Below are positions 14,101-21,782 of a stretch of 26,520 nt of DNA, piece by piece; the stretch's first letter is position 1; every line of letters starts with the position of its first letter. The stretch lies in NCBI GenBank assembly GCA_030044325.1, contig JASHWA010000203.1, positions 1 to 26,520 on the forward strand. The letters run 5' to 3'. The DNA is from Bryobacteraceae bacterium. GTDB lineage: Bacteria > Acidobacteriota > Terriglobia > Bryobacterales > Bryobacteraceae. The notes beneath the pieces are model-generated. The model searched no databases. It was not told where the DNA came from and saw only the letters and a list, made by a program, of their open reading frames with translations. The translations under genes and the position numbers were made by a program.

Positions 14101-14831
14101 CGCCCACCAGCTTCGTTAACGCGGCGAGCAATGCGTCGGGCCTGGTTGCCTGCGGCCTGGCGGTGGTTACGGGCAACGGACTGGCGCCGACCATAGCGGG
14201 GGTGGTCAGCGGATCCAACGGATTCGGACCGCTGCCGTATACGCTCGAAGGCGTCAGCATGACCATTAACGGGACGCCTGCCCCGATTCAGGCGGTCTCC
14301 AATCAGAATGGCGTTCAACAGGTGAACTTTCAGACGCCGTGCGAGATCGCGGGCAGCAGCAGCGCGACGGTGGTAATCACAATCAACGGAGTTGCCACCA
14401 CCATCAGCGGCGTTCAGGTGCTCCAGGCGCAACCTGGAATCTTCACATACGCAGGGCCGAATAACACGCCCTACGCGGTGGTGATCAGCGCCACCAACGG
14501 CGAATATGTCACTCCGTCGAACCCGGCCCTGCGCGGCGGCACGTATTATGTCGTGGTCACCGGCCTCGGGCAGACCAGTCCTCCGATGATCACCAACAAC
14601 GTGAGCGTCGCGGGCCAGAACGTGGTCCCGACGATGATTGTCGGCGTCGGCAATGCCGGCGTACCGGTGATCTCGGCGGCGGCTTACGTCGATACGTTCG
14701 GCGCGTACCTGGTGCAGTTCCAGATCCCAACGACTACAACGCCCGGGACCAACATTCCGTTCGCGGTTGCGGCCGATATCAACGGGACGGCGCTCTTCGG
14801 AAACCCGACGTTCCTGGCCGCGGTGCAGTAA
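11154..14831 (+). CDS. Giant secreted Ig-like repeat protein with TIGR03437 C-terminal domain
   Basis: This encodes 1225 residues from ATG 11154, with GAGAGG 8 nt upstream. The frame is open further upstream, but only this start yields a good signal peptide (MLNRSISLAVCGCVAASLAAFG). Residues about 30-430 look like a degenerate YVTN/beta-propeller region (IQVFNSSFQVTHSVSL, IRVIDPVAFANVTTVSL, FTPDGTVAYAIQ). About 430-980 hold a series of roughly five Ig-like units with the Big_1 pattern, for example PLTVLVTDSTGTPQSGVTVNF and PLVVSVLNTNQQPVSGVQVTF. About 981-1225 match TIGR03437, starting at SFVNAASNASGLVACGLAVV and continuing with VNFQTPCEIAGSSSATVVI. The architecture suggests an extracellular adhesive or structural protein; no enzymatic motif was seen. 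Confidence 0.88.
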   Translation: MLNRSISLAVCGCVAASLAAFGQSQGIEYLVQEIAGTTSSPGEFAAYNALANPLVPVASGSGPVALQSIIPMPDGSKFYMIGAGSIQVFNSSFQVTHSVSLSANGLDPQGLTPTITAATLTPNAQYLLVATSDSGNNFWLYVVSTSSDAGYSSNNLPISLTGVAGFAEPAANPVCPGCFIAVSRDSSTAYVIENSIIGANTILAEFSLSSFQKIGSLTIDGSGNALTLSPGNLLYFSGGNQIRVIDPVAFANVTTVSLSGFNAGPLVFTPDGTVAYAIQQIPILDGASSLLSFNPSTNTVNWYSPSLSSQEAGPQLSQVFVGADNNVYAFSSSTTTFYDVNPTTGISITTPSPTITAAINSVAAVNVVAAAISTELPQAASLFVLIANGNQPFLDRINLVGDTVAVTNLSPAFSSGSTMAFFDIPGQGSASGFLTFNANQTVSVGNTSVPLVGRAYGPNGLPVFNTAGTFTAAQGSGLIVNSPNVVSNADGYLVTTVTVPSSGVTCPNGECTVTLSLGGASATFNITVPGATGPGCTSNCGGSTSSQLTITQGDGQMALAGSPATAPLTVLVTDSTGTPQSGVTVNFTVTSGTGSVSSEGACSSPNTCSSTTDTTGQASVYWSAGPVESGTGSETDTVVATATVGTSTFNATFYETSFIDETQGSITLAQPSIQISPGPGSTIQVAAGSPATNAITALITDVFGNPIQNVGLSIVQLESYPPAPSPYASCQGNPLSDQTGTVNCTVVTTCSTTPGNYGISIAVGDYVEQDDQIQVTAPNNGVTTMSVTSGNNQSGTGGTKAALPLIATVNTFCGQPAPGVSVTWKVTAGSATLQQTTNTSNVLGEVSNVLTFGTTAGTVTVTATASTGGTATFTLTNNIAISAITPVSGGGQTATTGNAFTQPLVVSVLNTNQQPVSGVQVTFSVTSGNATVNPATVNTGANGQAQTTVTAGNSAGAVVVTASVSSFSTTFNLTVTPPGPSITPTSFVNAASNASGLVACGLAVVTGNGLAPTIAGVVSGSNGFGPLPYTLEGVSMTINGTPAPIQAVSNQNGVQQVNFQTPCEIAGSSSATVVITINGVATTISGVQVLQAQPGIFTYAGPNNTPYAVVISATNGEYVTPSNPALRGGTYYVVVTGLGQTSPPMITNNVSVAGQNVVPTMIVGVGNAGVPVISAAAYVDTFGAYLVQFQIPTTTTPGTNIPFAVAADINGTALFGNPTFLAAVQ

Positions 14832-14853
14832 GCCGGCCAACTGAATCCTGGAG

Positions 14854-14892
14854 GGAGCCGGTCCTACGAGCCGGCTCCTTTCGTTTCTTCAG
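14854..14892 (+). terminator. Intrinsic terminator after the TIGR03437 gene
   Basis: GGAGCCGG (14854-14861) pairs with CCGGCTCC (14871-14878) around a 9-nt loop, followed by TTTCGTTTCTT. The 10-mer GGAGCCGGTC is also present, on the opposite strand, in the gspH leader palindrome. A perfect 10-bp palindrome CAGGCGCCTG follows at 14900-14909. Confidence 0.75.
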
Positions 14893-14953
14893 GGGGCCTC
14901 AGGCGCCTGCTCGTACCGGAGTGGCGGCGCATCGCCCCTGCTCTTAAACTGAA

Positions 14954-16051
14954 ATGGTGCTCTCGCGCCGCGCGTTTCTCGCGATTCCTTTTGCCGCCGC
15001 ATGCTCGCGCGGAACTTCGGGATACCGCGGATACGCTTTCATTGCCAATGAGGATGGACAAGCGATCGCCGCGGTGGATCTGCAGGCGCTGGCCGTGGCG
15101 AAGCACATCCCGCTCGACGGTTCGCCGACTCAGGTGGCCGCGTCATGGACGCGTCCGGCGATTTACGCGCTGACTCCTGCCAACGGCTCGATTCACGAGA
15201 TCGAATCGGACCGGCTCGCGTTCAAGCGCAAGCTGGCCGCCGTTTCGACCGCGCTTTCGATGCGGCTCGACCCGGGGGGCCGCGCAGTGTATCTGCTCGC
15301 ATCCGATCCGCGGGCGCTGGTGCGGGTTTCGCTCGATTCGCTGCGCATCGAATGGACCCTTCCGCTGCCCCAAATCCCCACCGATTTCGATGTCGCCTCC
15401 ACCGGAACGGGCGCAGTCTCGCTTCCGTCCGGAATTCGGTTCATTGATCTCGACGCGCGCAGGCTTTCCGAGCCGGTGGGTGAGGGCGATTTCGGCGCGG
15501 TGCGATTTCGAAACGACGGGATGGCACTGATCGCGGCCGACCGCGCGGGGCGCCGTTTATCGATCTTCGACTCGGGCAGCCGGCAGCTGATCACGCACCT
15601 GCCGCTCGCGGTCCGGCCCGATCACCTGTGTTTCAATCCGGACGGCGGGCAGTTGTTCGTCACCGGAGATGGTCTCGACGGGGTGGTGATCGTTTATCCT
15701 TACCACACGCCGGAGGTCGCGCAGACGGTTCTCGCGGGCCACGGGCCCGGCGCGATGGCCGCGACCGAAGATTACGTTTTCATCGTCAGCCCGCAATCGG
15801 GCGACGTGAGCATCATCGGGCTGACCATCGGCCCGCCCAAAGTGATCGCAGTGGTTTCGGTCGGCAGCGACCCGGGATTCGTCACCATCACGCCGGACGG
15901 GCAGTACGCCCTGGTGCTCAACCGCAAATCGGGCGACGTAGCGGTGCTGCGCGCGGCGGAAATCCAGCCGCACCCGAATCGTCCCGCGCCGCTGCTGACG
16001 ATGATTCCGGTCGGCTCGCGTCCGGTGAGCGCCGCGATCAAGCCGGTCTGA
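14954..16051 (+). CDS. Beta-propeller (YVTN-type) lipoprotein with Tat-like signal
   Basis: This encodes 365 residues. The N-terminus MVLSRRAFLAIPFAAAC has a twin-arginine-like SRRAFL and a lipobox-like FAAAC with Cys17, so lipidation after Tat export is possible. The rest is built of about seven repeats of roughly 40-45 residues with propeller hallmarks: YAFIANEDGQAIAAVDLQAL, HLCFNPDGGQLFVTGDG, FVTITPDGQYALVLNRKSGD. Such proteins often act as binding scaffolds, and the ligand cannot be read from the sequence. No ribosome site is evident before ATG 14954. It appears monocistronic, between a terminator upstream and a small unknown gene downstream. Confidence 0.82.
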   Translation: MVLSRRAFLAIPFAAACSRGTSGYRGYAFIANEDGQAIAAVDLQALAVAKHIPLDGSPTQVAASWTRPAIYALTPANGSIHEIESDRLAFKRKLAAVSTALSMRLDPGGRAVYLLASDPRALVRVSLDSLRIEWTLPLPQIPTDFDVASTGTGAVSLPSGIRFIDLDARRLSEPVGEGDFGAVRFRNDGMALIAADRAGRRLSIFDSGSRQLITHLPLAVRPDHLCFNPDGGQLFVTGDGLDGVVIVYPYHTPEVAQTVLAGHGPGAMAATEDYVFIVSPQSGDVSIIGLTIGPPKVIAVVSVGSDPGFVTITPDGQYALVLNRKSGDVAVLRAAEIQPHPNRPAPLLTMIPVGSRPVSAAIKPV

Positions 16052-16194
16052 CGGCACATCTTGCACTGAAATTCATACTTGTAAATGCTACTGCGCCGGT
16101 CGGAATGTCCGATACCGCTGGGGTCGAATTTTTCGCGGCATCAATCAGATAGCGGAAAGGCGACGCGCTTGCAAACTTGCGTTGCGACGTCTCT

Positions 16195-16509
16195 ATGCCC
16201 GATCTGACCTTCGAAAATCTGAATTTCAGCTTCCTGATCGATGCCGAAAATCGAATCGCGTATTTGCAAGAGTGGCGCGACGGCAACTGGAGCGAAGCGG
16301 AGAAATTATCGTTACCCCAGCAAATTCAGGGCTTGCCCAAACAAGCACTGCTCGCGCGCGCGATCCGCGATTTTCGCGGGGATGACAGCTATCGAGCGTT
16401 GTGCTCGGCTCTCGGGGCAGAACCGATGGAGCGCGAGCGGTTGAAAGTCCGCTTGCAATCCGCCTCGCGGCTGCTCAAGGCGAGGATCGCGGAGCTTATC
16501 TACGCGTAG
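16195..16509 (+). CDS. Small hypothetical protein, 104 residues
   Basis: From ATG 16195 this encodes 104 residues; TTG 16177 would add six. I do not recognise the family. The sequence begins MPDLTFENLNFSFLIDAENRIAYLQEW and ends in an amphipathic, Arg/Leu-rich helix (RLKVRLQSASRLLKARIAELI). There is no signal peptide, membrane helix or cysteine pattern, so it is probably cytoplasmic and helical in its C-terminal half. Third codon positions are GC-rich like those of the neighbours, which supports real coding. There is no clear ribosome site. It stands alone between a lipoprotein gene and a hydrolase gene with gaps on both sides. Confidence 0.6.
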   Translation: MPDLTFENLNFSFLIDAENRIAYLQEWRDGNWSEAEKLSLPQQIQGLPKQALLARAIRDFRGDDSYRALCSALGAEPMERERLKVRLQSASRLLKARIAELIYA

Positions 16510-16595
16510 CGGCGCGCGGCCCGGCGGTCCCATTTCATGATTCAACGCGAATATAACACTGGACAGCAATATCCGTTTGTCCGACAATCAGTCGC

Positions 16596-17966
16596 ATGAG
16601 ATTATTCTTGCCGCTCGCGGCCGCCGCGGCGCTTTTTGCGCAGGCGCCGGGAATTGAAGGGAACTGGCAAGGCACGCTCAACCTGGGTGCGGTGAAGCTT
16701 CGCCTGGCGGTTCATATCAAAAAGGACGCGAGCGGAAAGCTCACCTCCACCATCGACAGTATCGATCAAGGCGCGAATGGAATTCCGGTCGCCGCGACGA
16801 TGTTTTCCGCAAACGTTCTCCATCTCGATATTCCCGCCATTCATGGGACTTTCGACGGCAAATTGAACCAGTCAGGCTCCCAGATCAAAGGAACGTTCAC
16901 GCAGGGCGCGGGCTTGCCGCTGACGTTCGAGCGCGTCGAGAAAGTCGCGGAGCTCAATCGCCCGCAGACTCCAAAACCACCGTTTCCCTACCGGGCGATC
17001 GACGTGGAATACGCCAACGGCGCAATCCAGCTCGCCGGAACGCTGACGGTTCCACAGGGGGCCGGACCGTTCCCCGCGGCGCTGCTGATCACCGGCTCCG
17101 GCCCGCAGGATCGCGACGAATCGTTGATGGGCCATAAACCGTTCTGGATTATCGCGGACCATCTTTCGCGGCATGGCGTCGCGGTGCTGCGCGTGGACGA
17201 TCGCGGCGTGGGCAAATCCTCCGGAAAATCGAGCGACGAGACCATCCAGGAGATGGCTTCCGACGTTCTCTCCGGAATCGCATTCTTAAAAACTCGGGGC
17301 GAGGTCGATCCGCGCCGCATTGGCGTGATCGGGCACAGCGAAGGCGGAATCGTCGGGCCGATGGCCGCGTCGGAATCGCCCGATATCGCCTTCGTGGTCA
17401 TGCTTGCCGGACCCGGCGTCACAGGTGAGCAGGTGCTGTACCTCCAGGCCGACCTGGTCGCGCGCAGCATGGGCGCGGGCGACGCCGCCATCGCCGCCAA
17501 CCGCAAGATCCAGGAGCTCATCTTCCGCGTCCTGCGCGACGACAGGAACAATAACGACCGTGAGGCCGTGATCGCACATCTCCGGCAGGCGTGGAAGGTG
17601 CAGCAGGGCTCGGATGCCCCGCCCGCGATCGAGGCGCAGTTTCAAAGCATCACCTCGCCCGAGCTGCGCTCGTTTCTGTTCCACGACCCGGCCGATGCCC
17701 TCAAGAAGGTGAAGGTTCCGGTGCTCGCCATGAACGGCTCGCGCGACGTGCAGGTGCCACCGCGCCAGAATCTGCCGGCCATCGTCGCGACGCTCACCGC
17801 GGCCGGAAATCCGGATGTCACCGCGGTGGAACTGCCCGGCCTCAACCACCTGTTCCAGCACTGCAAAAAATGTTCGCCCACCGAGTACGGCGAAATCGAG
17901 GAAACTTTCGCGCCGGAAGCGCTCGATGTCATGACAGACTGGATCGCGAGGCACACGCACCAGTAG
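16596..17966 (+). CDS. Secreted alpha/beta hydrolase
   Basis: This encodes 456 residues. A short signal peptide (MRLFLPLAAAAALFA) is followed by an N-terminal beta-rich domain of about 110 residues (GIEGNWQGTLNLGAVKLRLAV), which often precedes this hydrolase family. The alpha/beta hydrolase domain follows, with oxyanion region ITGSGPQDRDES, the nucleophile elbow G-H-S248-E-G-G, the acid D384 (NGSRDVQVP) and H418 (PGLNHLFQ), a complete triad. FWIIADHLSRHGVAVLRVDDRGVGKSSG is typical of the family. It is probably a periplasmic or extracellular esterase or peptidase-like hydrolase; the substrate is unknown. The gene appears to be single, with tRNA-Pro directly downstream. Confidence 0.88.
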   Translation: MRLFLPLAAAAALFAQAPGIEGNWQGTLNLGAVKLRLAVHIKKDASGKLTSTIDSIDQGANGIPVAATMFSANVLHLDIPAIHGTFDGKLNQSGSQIKGTFTQGAGLPLTFERVEKVAELNRPQTPKPPFPYRAIDVEYANGAIQLAGTLTVPQGAGPFPAALLITGSGPQDRDESLMGHKPFWIIADHLSRHGVAVLRVDDRGVGKSSGKSSDETIQEMASDVLSGIAFLKTRGEVDPRRIGVIGHSEGGIVGPMAASESPDIAFVVMLAGPGVTGEQVLYLQADLVARSMGAGDAAIAANRKIQELIFRVLRDDRNNNDREAVIAHLRQAWKVQQGSDAPPAIEAQFQSITSPELRSFLFHDPADALKKVKVPVLAMNGSRDVQVPPRQNLPAIVATLTAAGNPDVTAVELPGLNHLFQHCKKCSPTEYGEIEETFAPEALDVMTDWIARHTHQ

Positions 17967-18005
17967 GGGCGGAGGAGTGTGTTAGAATCGATGTTGCAAA
18001 GCGTT

Positions 18006-18083
18006 CGGGGCGTGGCTCAGCCTGGCTAGAGCGCCTGGTTCGGGACCAGGAGGTCGGTGGTTCGAATCCACTCGCCCCGACCA
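18006..18083 (+). tRNA. tRNA-Pro (anticodon CGG)
   Basis: The acceptor stem CGGGGCG (18006-18012) pairs with CGCCCCG (18073-18079). The D arm is GCTCAGCCTGGCTAGAGC. The anticodon stem CCTGG/CCAGG encloses the loop TTCGGGA with anticodon CGG (18041-18043), which reads CCG proline codons. The T arm is GGTGG-TTCGAAT-CCACT with one G-U pair. The discriminator is A18080 and CCA is encoded (18081-18083). A -10-like TAGAAT lies at 17983-17988. Confidence 0.97.
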
Positions 18084-18322
18084 CTTTTCGTTCTCAAACG
18101 GGCAGGCGGGCTCGCCGCCGCGGCGATGTTGGTGAAGAGTCACCGTGGACTGGTCTCTTTCCCGTGTGACGCGCTGCGCTTCCCTATACCCTTCCGCCAC
18201 CGTCCCGTCCATAAGGTAGTCCGTCAGGCGTCTGGTCGCGCCGGCGGAACGGCGGTTCAAGGCGCGTACTTCCGCACCGGCTTGCTGTATGCGCGGGCTG
18301 CCATCGGAGTGGAGAATTTCCC
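18084..18322. other. Gap between tRNA-Pro and the convergent fkbH gene
   Basis: I see no gene, RNA or mobile element here. Open frames crossing it lack coding character. No direct repeat of the tRNA 3' end was found in the window, so an integrated element is not supported. No clear bidirectional terminator was seen either. Confidence 0.4.
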
Positions 18323-20485
18323 CTAGGACCTCCGGACATGCGTGGCGGTCAGGATCGCCTTTGCGGGCACGTCCAATTCATAACGAACGTCGTCACAATC
18401 TGCTTTCCTGGAGCTTTCCTCCATGCGGCGAAAACCCATCTGGTCGTAAAGAGCTCGCACCATCTCATTCTTTGCGGTGGGACGATACACGCCGATGATC
18501 CGGCGAATTCCTTTTTCGATGGCCGATTCAATGAGGCGATCGAACATGAACTTCTCCATCTGCCGGCCGAGAGTCCGGCAGCTCATCAGCCAGGTGTCCA
18601 CTTCCCAAGCCGCACCCTCCGCCGGACGGCAGAAAAGTACCCCGATCAATCCGTAGCTTCCCATGCGATCCGACATTTCAAATGCGGCGGCCCAGCCGTT
18701 CGGCTCCTGCGCGATCGCCCGGACCTGGTCTTCCGTGTAGCGCCGCGTAGTGACGTTGAATTGATTCGTTTTGTTCACCAGTTGGGTCACGCGGGCGAGA
18801 TTCCTATCGTGAATCGAACTGGCCTGCGCCTGAAGCCGGAGATTGGCGAGAAATTCTTCGACGGAGGCGGCGGAGGCGCGCAGGCCCTCCCGCTGCGCTT
18901 CCACGCGATACTGATCGGCGCGCGCCAAATCCTCCCGGGAAAGGGAGAGCGCCTCAAAGTAACGGCCGCGGTCCAGCTCGCGAACAAAATGAAACGGCGA
19001 CGTTCCCGGCTCAATCACCGTCACTTCCGGAATCTGCGAGCGCACCCACTCGCGTTCGAGCGGATTGTCGTCGAGAAACACAAAGCTGTCGAGCCCGAGA
19101 TTCAGTTGCCGCGCGATCAAGCGAAGGTTGGAGGCTTTATCCTCCCAATTCGCCACGAACGCCGCGAAATCGTCCAGCTTCAAAGCCGAGTGCGGGTGCC
19201 GCTCAAAGGGCGCTTGCGCGTCGGCCAGATTATTCTTCGAACAAACCGCCAGCAGGATGCCGCGCCGTTTCAAGTCCAGCATGTAGCTCTGGAGGCTCAG
19301 GAATGCCTCGCCTTCCGGGCTGTCGGGTCCGAGAGCGATGCCGTCCAGTCCATCTTCGCCGATCACACCTCCCCACATGGTGTTATCAAGATCCACAACC
19401 AGCGCCTTCCGCGAAAGGCCCAGCACGGCCCGCACGTGCGCCATGCAGTTTTCCGCCAGCTCCGGCAGAGCTTCGAGCGAGGGATGCTGGCGATAACGGC
19501 GCCATGCTGCTTCGCTTTCCCACAATCCAGCCCCCACTTCCCGCTCGACAGCGGCGAGGTTGAGAATGGACACGTTCGGCGGAGCTTGTTCGCGCAAATG
19601 AAGGTTGATGAGATCGATCACGCGCGTGCGTCCGCCCCGCAGCGTCGCGCTGAGATTGCCAAATGCGTCGCAAGCGGGGTAATCGAAAGACGTCTGGATA
19701 ATGTGACAGGCGAACGAGTCCGAAAGACGCTTCCAGTCCTGTTTGTGCTGCTCAACGAAGTTTTTGATAAACGCCGATTCTTCCGCGGTGACGGCCTCCA
19801 GGTGAAGGTCACGCCAATGTTGCAGCGACAAAACAATCGCGGGCCGGAATCGCGCCAATCCGCTCTCGGAGGACCAGATTTCCTGATGGACGGAATCGAA
19901 GGGCGCCTGGTAAAATTCCGCGCCGATGCGATCGCGCAAGCACAGCGCTTCGAGCACGGGCGTGAACAGGGTTGTCGTCGTGGAGCCAAGCACGGCGATT
20001 CTCGTCTGGCGCAAATTCGATCGAACCAGGCCGGCAACCTGCTTCACCAGCTTTTCCGCCCGCGCGAAAACGGAATAAGCGGCCCCTGGCGCAAACCCCA
20101 GACGTAAGGCCCGCGCCGCGTCTTCGTGTGCGCCCGCTCCGGCCAGCGCTCGCGCCCACGCGACCAGGTCGAGCCGCTCGTGCCGCACCCGAAGGGAAAC
20201 AAAACGCTCCCACGCGCGCGCCTGCCCCGCCGTCGCGGTCAACAAATGCGCTTGCAACCAAAGCGCATTCGGCGTTTCCTCCAATCCATCTAACCATTCG
20301 TCCAACGCTGGACCGGTTATCGCAACCAGTGCATCCACCAGCACCGCGCAGATACCGGCATCGAAGCGATTGCCCAAATCGAGCGCGACGCGGCGCGCCA
20401 GATCCAGGCGCCGTGCGGTATCTCGCTCTTGAAGTTGTGCGGCCAACGTCCGGTCCATGGGGTCGCCCGGAATTGTGGTAGCCAT
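18323..20485 (-). CDS. FkbH-like HAD-IIIC protein with C-terminal GNAT domain
   Basis: This encodes 720 residues from ATG 20485, overlapping the TAA of the deacetylase gene. The frame is open further upstream, but that part overlaps the neighbour. Residues 1 to about 165 are an Ala/Leu-rich helical region. About 170-355 resemble the SGNH-like part of FkbH proteins (IAVLGSTTTTLFTPVLEAL). The HAD domain carries D365-L-D367-N-T-M-W-G-G, then CSKNNLADA and FVFLDDNPLEREWV. After about residue 500 a GNAT-like acyltransferase domain follows (LVNKTNQFNVTTRRYTEDQV, RMGSYGLIGVLF, SCRTLGRQMEKFMFDRLI). Known FkbH enzymes dephosphorylate 1,3-bisphosphoglycerate while loading a glyceryl unit on a carrier protein; the ACP-like gene two genes upstream fits that. 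No polyketide synthase is in the window. Confidence 0.85.
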   Translation of the reverse strand: MATTIPGDPMDRTLAAQLQERDTARRLDLARRVALDLGNRFDAGICAVLVDALVAITGPALDEWLDGLEETPNALWLQAHLLTATAGQARAWERFVSLRVRHERLDLVAWARALAGAGAHEDAARALRLGFAPGAAYSVFARAEKLVKQVAGLVRSNLRQTRIAVLGSTTTTLFTPVLEALCLRDRIGAEFYQAPFDSVHQEIWSSESGLARFRPAIVLSLQHWRDLHLEAVTAEESAFIKNFVEQHKQDWKRLSDSFACHIIQTSFDYPACDAFGNLSATLRGGRTRVIDLINLHLREQAPPNVSILNLAAVEREVGAGLWESEAAWRRYRQHPSLEALPELAENCMAHVRAVLGLSRKALVVDLDNTMWGGVIGEDGLDGIALGPDSPEGEAFLSLQSYMLDLKRRGILLAVCSKNNLADAQAPFERHPHSALKLDDFAAFVANWEDKASNLRLIARQLNLGLDSFVFLDDNPLEREWVRSQIPEVTVIEPGTSPFHFVRELDRGRYFEALSLSREDLARADQYRVEAQREGLRASAASVEEFLANLRLQAQASSIHDRNLARVTQLVNKTNQFNVTTRRYTEDQVRAIAQEPNGWAAAFEMSDRMGSYGLIGVLFCRPAEGAAWEVDTWLMSCRTLGRQMEKFMFDRLIESAIEKGIRRIIGVYRPTAKNEMVRALYDQMGFRRMEESSRKADCDDVRYELDVPAKAILTATHVRRS

Positions 20486-21534
20486 TATTCGTCCACCAGT
20501 TGTCCTTCCTCTTGCCTCACTCGCCGGAGTGGGAGCATCGCGGAGATTCCCCTCAGCCAGCCTCGAAACTCCAGTTCCGTAAGCCCCATCGTGTCCACCA
20601 GACGCGGCAGCCGCATGAGGTCGCTTTCGGCCGTGCAGAGGCCCGGAAAACAAGTCGTCGCCGAAACGATTCCGTACTCCTTCAGGAATCCCGGATGCTG
20701 GGGCAGAAAGAAACCGCCGGTATAACAAAAGTGTTTCGGCTCGCGCGCGCCGTAGGCGACCAGGCGGCGACGGTTGTCCTCGAGCTCGGCAAACATGTGC
20801 TCCCTGCTTCGATACACGCGATGACGATGCGTGTGAAATTCCAGATTGACTCCGCGCCGGGCCAGATCCGTGGCCTCCTCCGGCGTAATCAACTGCAACA
20901 CGCGCCTCCGGCACATATCTTGATAATCGATATCCAGCCGTGTGGCCAGCGAAGCGAGCAGGTCGTCTTTTCCGGCGCCCGACAATTTCCGCGCAATTGC
21001 GTATCGAATGATCGCGGCGGCGGCGCGTTCGCGCCCGGCGGCATCGAGCGCTACAGGCGCGTCCAAAACCTCCGGCCAGCGCAACGTTGTGTCACGTCCC
21101 TTCCACAACAGGTAGGAACAGGCGGGGTCGAAGACAGGGCGGTGGAACTCGACGTAGTACGTCGTCAGGTACAGAGTAACCGGGTAGCCGAACTCCTCCA
21201 AAATCGGAAAGGAAACGCTGAAAAAATCATGCGTCCCGTCATCGAACGTGATCACCACGGCGCGCTCGGGAAGCGTACCGTCGCGCAGCCGCTCGATCGC
21301 TTCTCCGATCGGAAGCACGTTGCAGCGTTCCTCGCGGAGAACCTCCATCCGTCGCCGAAAAATCGCCTCAGAAATATACAGGGATCCCCAATGGTGCTCA
21401 TCAAAGCGGGAAACGCCGTGGTAACAAAGGATCAGCAGTTTGTTCCGCCGCCACTCCGTGCGTGCGAGCCAGCGCGATGCGCCGGTTGCCTCCGCACAGC
21501 GTAAGACCGCCATCTTCGCCTGCCGCAGCGCCAC
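20485..21534 (-). CDS. NodB-family polysaccharide deacetylase
   Basis: This encodes 349 residues from GTG 21534, which overlaps the TAG of the ACP-like gene (TAGTG); ATG 21513 is an alternative. The NodB motifs are complete: CYHGV (H39), TFDDG (D98, D99), and HTHRH (H234, H238), so a metal-dependent D-H-H site is present. Motifs 1 and 2 are about 135 residues apart, with an insertion of unknown role. No signal peptide is obvious; the protein starts with a basic helix, so it may act in the cytoplasm or at the inner membrane. It would remove N- or O-acyl groups from a sugar or glycan. It lies between the ACP-like and fkbH genes with overlaps on both sides, so the three products probably act in one pathway. 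Confidence 0.87.
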   Translation of the reverse strand: MALRQAKMAVLRCAEATGASRWLARTEWRRNKLLILCYHGVSRFDEHHWGSLYISEAIFRRRMEVLREERCNVLPIGEAIERLRDGTLPERAVVITFDDGTHDFFSVSFPILEEFGYPVTLYLTTYYVEFHRPVFDPACSYLLWKGRDTTLRWPEVLDAPVALDAAGRERAAAAIIRYAIARKLSGAGKDDLLASLATRLDIDYQDMCRRRVLQLITPEEATDLARRGVNLEFHTHRHRVYRSREHMFAELEDNRRRLVAYGAREPKHFCYTGGFFLPQHPGFLKEYGIVSATTCFPGLCTAESDLMRLPRLVDTMGLTELEFRGWLRGISAMLPLRRVRQEEGQLVDE

Positions 21535-21782
21535 TACGCTCTCCGGAAAGCGCCCTTCACGTCGAGGACGCCTAGCAGGTCGCCCACCGATTCCGCCGCG
21601 ATCAGGTCTTCATCAGGCTCGATACCAAAGTCGCTTGTGACTAGAGTGAAAATCTGCACGTCGGCGAGGGAAGTCCAGCCCGCGACGGTCTCCCGAGTGT
21701 CCTGTTCGCGTAAGCTCCGGGCCGGAACTCCGACGATTTCCTCCATGGCGCGCACAAATTCGGGTCGCGTCATAAATCCCAT
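21534..21782 (-). CDS. Acyl-carrier-protein-like protein
   Basis: This encodes 82 residues from ATG 21782, or 79 from ATG 21773. Size and helical layout match a carrier protein. The motif GWTSLADVQIFTLVTSDFGIEPDEDLI corresponds to the DSL helix-II region, with Ser38 as the likely phosphopantetheine site. The usual Asp before the Ser is Thr here (W-T-S-L), a variation that leaves the attachment serine. It is the first gene of the acp-deacetylase-fkbH operon. It would carry the glyceryl or other acyl unit made by the FkbH-like protein. Its dependence on a phosphopantetheinyl transferase encoded elsewhere is inferred. Confidence 0.78.
   Translation of the reverse strand: MGFMTRPEFVRAMEEIVGVPARSLREQDTRETVAGWTSLADVQIFTLVTSDFGIEPDEDLIAAESVGDLLGVLDVKGAFRRA

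Noticed and set aside
16097..16133. Hairpin CGGTCGGA/TCCGATACCG with a later T-run as terminator of the lipoprotein gene
   Set aside because: The stem has a 2-nt bulge and the T-run lies more than 10 nt downstream; too weak to annotate.
18084..18322. Genomic island attachment site at the tRNA-Pro 3' end
   Set aside because: No integrase gene and no direct repeat of the tRNA 3' end occur in the window.
18338..20107. A 589-codon + strand open frame opposite fkbH
   Set aside because: It is the antisense shadow of a GC-rich gene. The - strand product has clear HAD and GNAT motifs, while this one has none.
20486..20914. Extension of the FkbH-like frame to 20914
   Set aside because: It lies wholly inside the deacetylase gene in another frame and has no FkbH similarity; ATG 20485 overlaps the deacetylase stop as the other genes in the operon do.
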